A stretch of DNA of 7,329 nt from positions 1 through 7,329 of the forward strand of contig JAMCYN010000161.1 in assembly GCA_023474015.1 (NCBI GenBank), read 5' to 3'. This stretch comes from Armatimonadota bacterium (GTDB lineage: Bacteria > Armatimonadota > UBA5829). The position numbers and the translations under genes were made by a program. Below are positions 4,931 to 7,329 of this stretch, piece after piece. Within the stretch, counting starts at the first letter, position 1; each line of letters opens with the position of its first letter. The notes below the pieces were generated by a model. The model ran no database searches and had not been told where the DNA came from. It was given only the letters and a program-made list of their open reading frames with translations.

Positions 4931-7329
4931 ATGAATGACCTGGGTCTCGGCATAATAGTGAGCCTCAAAGATGCCTTCACTCAGAACGCGTCGCGCATCC
5001 AGTCCTCGATGGAATCGCTCGACTCATCGGTCGCGAAGGCGGGCGAGAACATGACGCGCAATTTCGGTCTCATCGAGAAAGGCACGATGATGGTCGGCGC
5101 GGGTCTTGCGCTCCTCGCGGTACCCACGGCACTCGTGGCGTCTACCGCCGCCACTCAGAAGGCTCTGGGTGAGCTGGCATCGGTCGGTGTGAAAGACTTC
5201 CGGGCGATGGAAGATGCGGCTGAATCGTTCACAAACCAATGGGCCGGGACCAACAAAGCCGAGTTCATAGGGGCGGCCTACGATGTGAAGTCGGCTCTCG
5301 CGAATCTCTCGGACACGGCAGTCGGCACTTTCGCCGCAATGGCGGCGCTTACCGGCAAAGCCACGAAAGCCACAACTCAGGAAATGGTGGAGATGTTCAC
5401 CACGGCCTATGGCATATTCAAGCCGCTCGCTAAAGACATGTCCGATGTCCAGTGGGCGAAGATGTTCTCAGGCGCGCTCTCGCAGACTGTTGGGGTGTTC
5501 AAGACGACAGGCCCACAGATGGCTGAAGCCATTAAGAACATCGGCGCGATAGCCGCCGCGTCCAACGTGCCTTTGCAGGAGCAGATGGCGATCCTCGGTC
5601 AGCTTCAGACAACGATGCCCGGATCAGAGGCAGGCACGCTCTATAAGGCGTTCATGCTGAAAGTAGCCGAGGCAGGAGACGAGCTTGGGCTGTCATTTGT
5701 GGGTGCGGGCGGCAGGCTCAAGGGTATCGTGCCGATCCTGCGGGAAGTGAAGCGTGGATTCCCGGATCTCTCGCAGGCAGCGGCTCAGGTGAAGCTCAAG
5801 AAAGCATTCGGCTCGGACGAGGCGGTGCGGTTCCTTCTGCAGATGTCGATGGGCATGGAAGCTCTCGAGGGCAACATCAAGAGCGTCGGCCAGGCAATGA
5901 AAGGCGGCACGGCGATCACTTTGGAGATGGCAAACGCTATGAATATGGATATAGGCTCGCAGTTTGCTCTCGTGAAGCAGCAGATCGCCAACCTCGCCGA
6001 GATACTCGGGCGAACTCTGCTGCCTGTCGTGATCCCGGTCTTCCAGGGGATATCTCGGTTCATTCTCAAGCTGCAGGATATGGCGAGATCGACGCCGGGT
6101 GTGACACGAGTGATACTCACGCTTTCGGCGGCATTGGGCGCGGCGCTTGTCTTGGTCGGCAGCGTTGTGTCGGCTATCGGTACTGTAGGTATTGTGCTTC
6201 CGGCAGTCAAGGCAGGTATCGCCGCGCTGGGACCGATGCTTGCCGGAGTGGGATCGGCGGTCTCTGCTTACTTCTGGCCGGTGGTCGCAGTCATTGCCGC
6301 TGTGGTCATTGCGGTGATCGCTCTGAGGCGTGCGTGGGAGACCAACTTCGGCGGCATCCGCGACGTGGTCATCGGCGCATGGAACAAGGTGTCTCTTGCA
6401 TTTCAAGGTATCAGGGCGCTTGTCGGTTCACTCACAGGCGGAAGCGGCCAGATGTCGGCGGAGCTTGCGAAGAGGCTGGAGGCTGCAGGGTTGATGAAGT
6501 TCGTCACAACTGTGTTCCAGGTCTACTACCGCGTGCGGCAATTTCTTACTGGCTTGTGGCAGGCGTTCTCATCGGTGTTCGGAAGCATACGCAGAATCCT
6601 TGAGCCCGCCATCCGCGCTGTTATGGGCGCGTTTTCTGAACTGGGAGGAGCACTGCTTTCGGTATTCGGAATCTTCGGAAAGACGGCGACAGCGGTGGAT
6701 TCGTCATCGTTCAAGAGCCTGGGCCAGACTCTTGGCAAGGTGCTCGGAGTGATTCTGCAGGTCGGGGCGTATGTGCTGAAGCTCGTGATCTACCCGCTTG
6801 TGTTCGTTATCAGGACTGTGGCGCTGGTTGTGCGGGCTGTTGCCTGGCTCGGCCGCGTCATCGTCGGAGCGTTTGTCGCGGCGACACCTTTCGTCTACAA
6901 GTTCTTCCTGCCACTTCGGATGCTCGTGCAGTGCTTGTTCACGGTGGGACGTGTTGCGAATACGGTCTGGCGGATGATGACGGGCCAGGTGTCGGTAGTG
7001 GATGGCCTCAAGACTATCGGCAGCGCCATATTCCAGTATCTTTCGACTCCATTTGAATGGGTCCGCGATGTGGCATCCGCGACTTGGGGGTATTTGCGGG
7101 GGATGTTCTCGGCTGTGGGCGGGTTCTTCAGGTCAGCGGGGTCAGCCCTGCTATCGATATTCACAAACATGCCTGTGGTGAGCACACTTACCCGCATGTT
7201 CAGTGCAGTGCGGGCGTTTCTGTCGGGCCAGTTGAGTTTCGCGGATGCCGGAAAGAGAATACTGATTACGGTCGCCCAGGGCATCTGGTCGGCTGCGACC
7301 TACCCCTTCAACATGCTCAAGCGCGCTCT
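4931..7329 (+). CDS. phage tail tape measure protein (TP901 type), 3' end beyond the window
   Basis: In tailed phages this protein sets tail length inside the tail tube and helps DNA pass into the host. I read 799 codons without a stop; the gene runs off the edge. Order seen: an N-terminal amphipathic part (1-50), a glycine/alanine-rich hydrophobic stretch (about 52-72), the conserved TP901-type core (about 75-330, with AIAAASNVPLQEQMAILGQL at 206-225 and the FGSDEAVRFLLQM region near 291-305), then two hydrophobic blocks (about 391-425 and 436-467). The motif RAWETNFGGIR (468-478), common in tape measure proteins, follows. The tail is a long helical and hydrophobic region with two copies of a GQxSxxDxxKxI-type module near 685 and 766. 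The start has a good ribosome site. The genes that normally precede it (major tail protein, tail chaperones) are absent. It could belong to a prophage, a tailocin or a phage remnant; the window cannot decide. Confidence 0.9.
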   Translation, partial: MNDLGLGIIVSLKDAFTQNASRIQSSMESLDSSVAKAGENMTRNFGLIEKGTMMVGAGLALLAVPTALVASTAATQKALGELASVGVKDFRAMEDAAESFTNQWAGTNKAEFIGAAYDVKSALANLSDTAVGTFAAMAALTGKATKATTQEMVEMFTTAYGIFKPLAKDMSDVQWAKMFSGALSQTVGVFKTTGPQMAEAIKNIGAIAAASNVPLQEQMAILGQLQTTMPGSEAGTLYKAFMLKVAEAGDELGLSFVGAGGRLKGIVPILREVKRGFPDLSQAAAQVKLKKAFGSDEAVRFLLQMSMGMEALEGNIKSVGQAMKGGTAITLEMANAMNMDIGSQFALVKQQIANLAEILGRTLLPVVIPVFQGISRFILKLQDMARSTPGVTRVILTLSAALGAALVLVGSVVSAIGTVGIVLPAVKAGIAALGPMLAGVGSAVSAYFWPVVAVIAAVVIAVIALRRAWETNFGGIRDVVIGAWNKVSLAFQGIRALVGSLTGGSGQMSAELAKRLEAAGLMKFVTTVFQVYYRVRQFLTGLWQAFSSVFGSIRRILEPAIRAVMGAFSELGGALLSVFGIFGKTATAVDSSSFKSLGQTLGKVLGVILQVGAYVLKLVIYPLVFVIRTVALVVRAVAWLGRVIVGAFVAATPFVYKFFLPLRMLVQCLFTVGRVANTVWRMMTGQVSVVDGLKTIGSAIFQYLSTPFEWVRDVASATWGYLRGMFSAVGGFFRSAGSALLSIFTNMPVVSTLTRMFSAVRAFLSGQLSFADAGKRILITVAQGIWSAATYPFNMLKRA
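6977..7325 (+). repeat. two diverged copies of a protein module in the tape measure gene
   Basis: Residues from about 683 (TGQVSVVDGLKTIGSAIFQY, ending STPFEWVR) and from about 765 (SGQLSFADAGKRILITVAQG, ending TYPFNMLK) share the pattern GQ-[VL]-S-x-x-D-x-x-K, a helix, and PF near the end, 81 residues apart. Each copy is followed or preceded by an aromatic-rich helical segment (FSAVGGFFRSAG and MFSAVRAFL). Repeats of this kind are known in tape measure proteins. The copies are visible in protein sequence but diverged in DNA. Confidence 0.5.

Noticed and set aside
5693..6406. 237-codon minus-strand open frame
   Set aside because: It is antisense to the tape measure core. Its composition is dominated by arginine, histidine, aspartate and serine, as expected for an artefact.
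1..7329. CRISPR array, rRNA or tRNA genes
   Set aside because: No regularly spaced direct repeats and no rRNA or tRNA signature sequences were seen on either strand.

Overview
The window comes from a bacterial chromosome of moderate to high G+C. It holds one housekeeping gene, then an accessory stretch, then the start of a phage tail gene. I cannot fix the phylum from sequence alone. The two-domain NadE and the frequent use of ATA and AGG codons would fit a deep-branching lineage such as Armatimonadota or Chloroflexota, but that is a guess.

Layout from left to right: (1) nadE, glutamine-dependent NAD+ synthetase, plus strand, complete (121-1860). (2) A 587-base stretch with no convincing gene (1861-2447) between two convergent genes. 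It carries several perfect or near-perfect inverted repeats, two of which interleave in a pseudoknot-like order. (3) A small HNH-type nuclease-like protein, minus strand (2448-3128). (4) A DD(35)E integrase-type transposase, minus strand (3356-4426). The right end of its element appears to lie at about 4502; the left end is not settled. (5) An MNT-type nucleotidyltransferase of the MntA antitoxin class, minus strand (4532-4858), with a recognisable promoter. Overlapping its stop codon is a 14-codon start of a HEPN (HepT-like) toxin gene, which breaks off where the transposable element begins. (6) A phage tail tape measure protein of the TP901 type, plus strand, starting at 4931 and still open at the window edge (799 codons seen).

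How the parts relate: nadE makes NAD+ and has no functional link to the rest. The segment from about 2448 to 4858 looks like accessory DNA. It is visibly more A/T-rich in the transposase part, all its genes lie on the minus strand, and they run into nadE from the opposite side. The MNT/HEPN pair would have been a toxin-antitoxin module. The insertion has apparently destroyed the toxin and left the antitoxin-like gene alone, and I found no remaining part of the toxin on the far side of the element. The tape measure gene reads away from this island. It shares a 72-base divergent intergenic region with the MNT gene, and the tail genes that normally precede a tape measure gene are absent here.

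I did not find a clearly new multi-gene system. The points most worth checking are the broken MNT/HEPN module and its missing toxin half, the abrupt junction with the tape measure gene, and the structured non-coding stretch after nadE.
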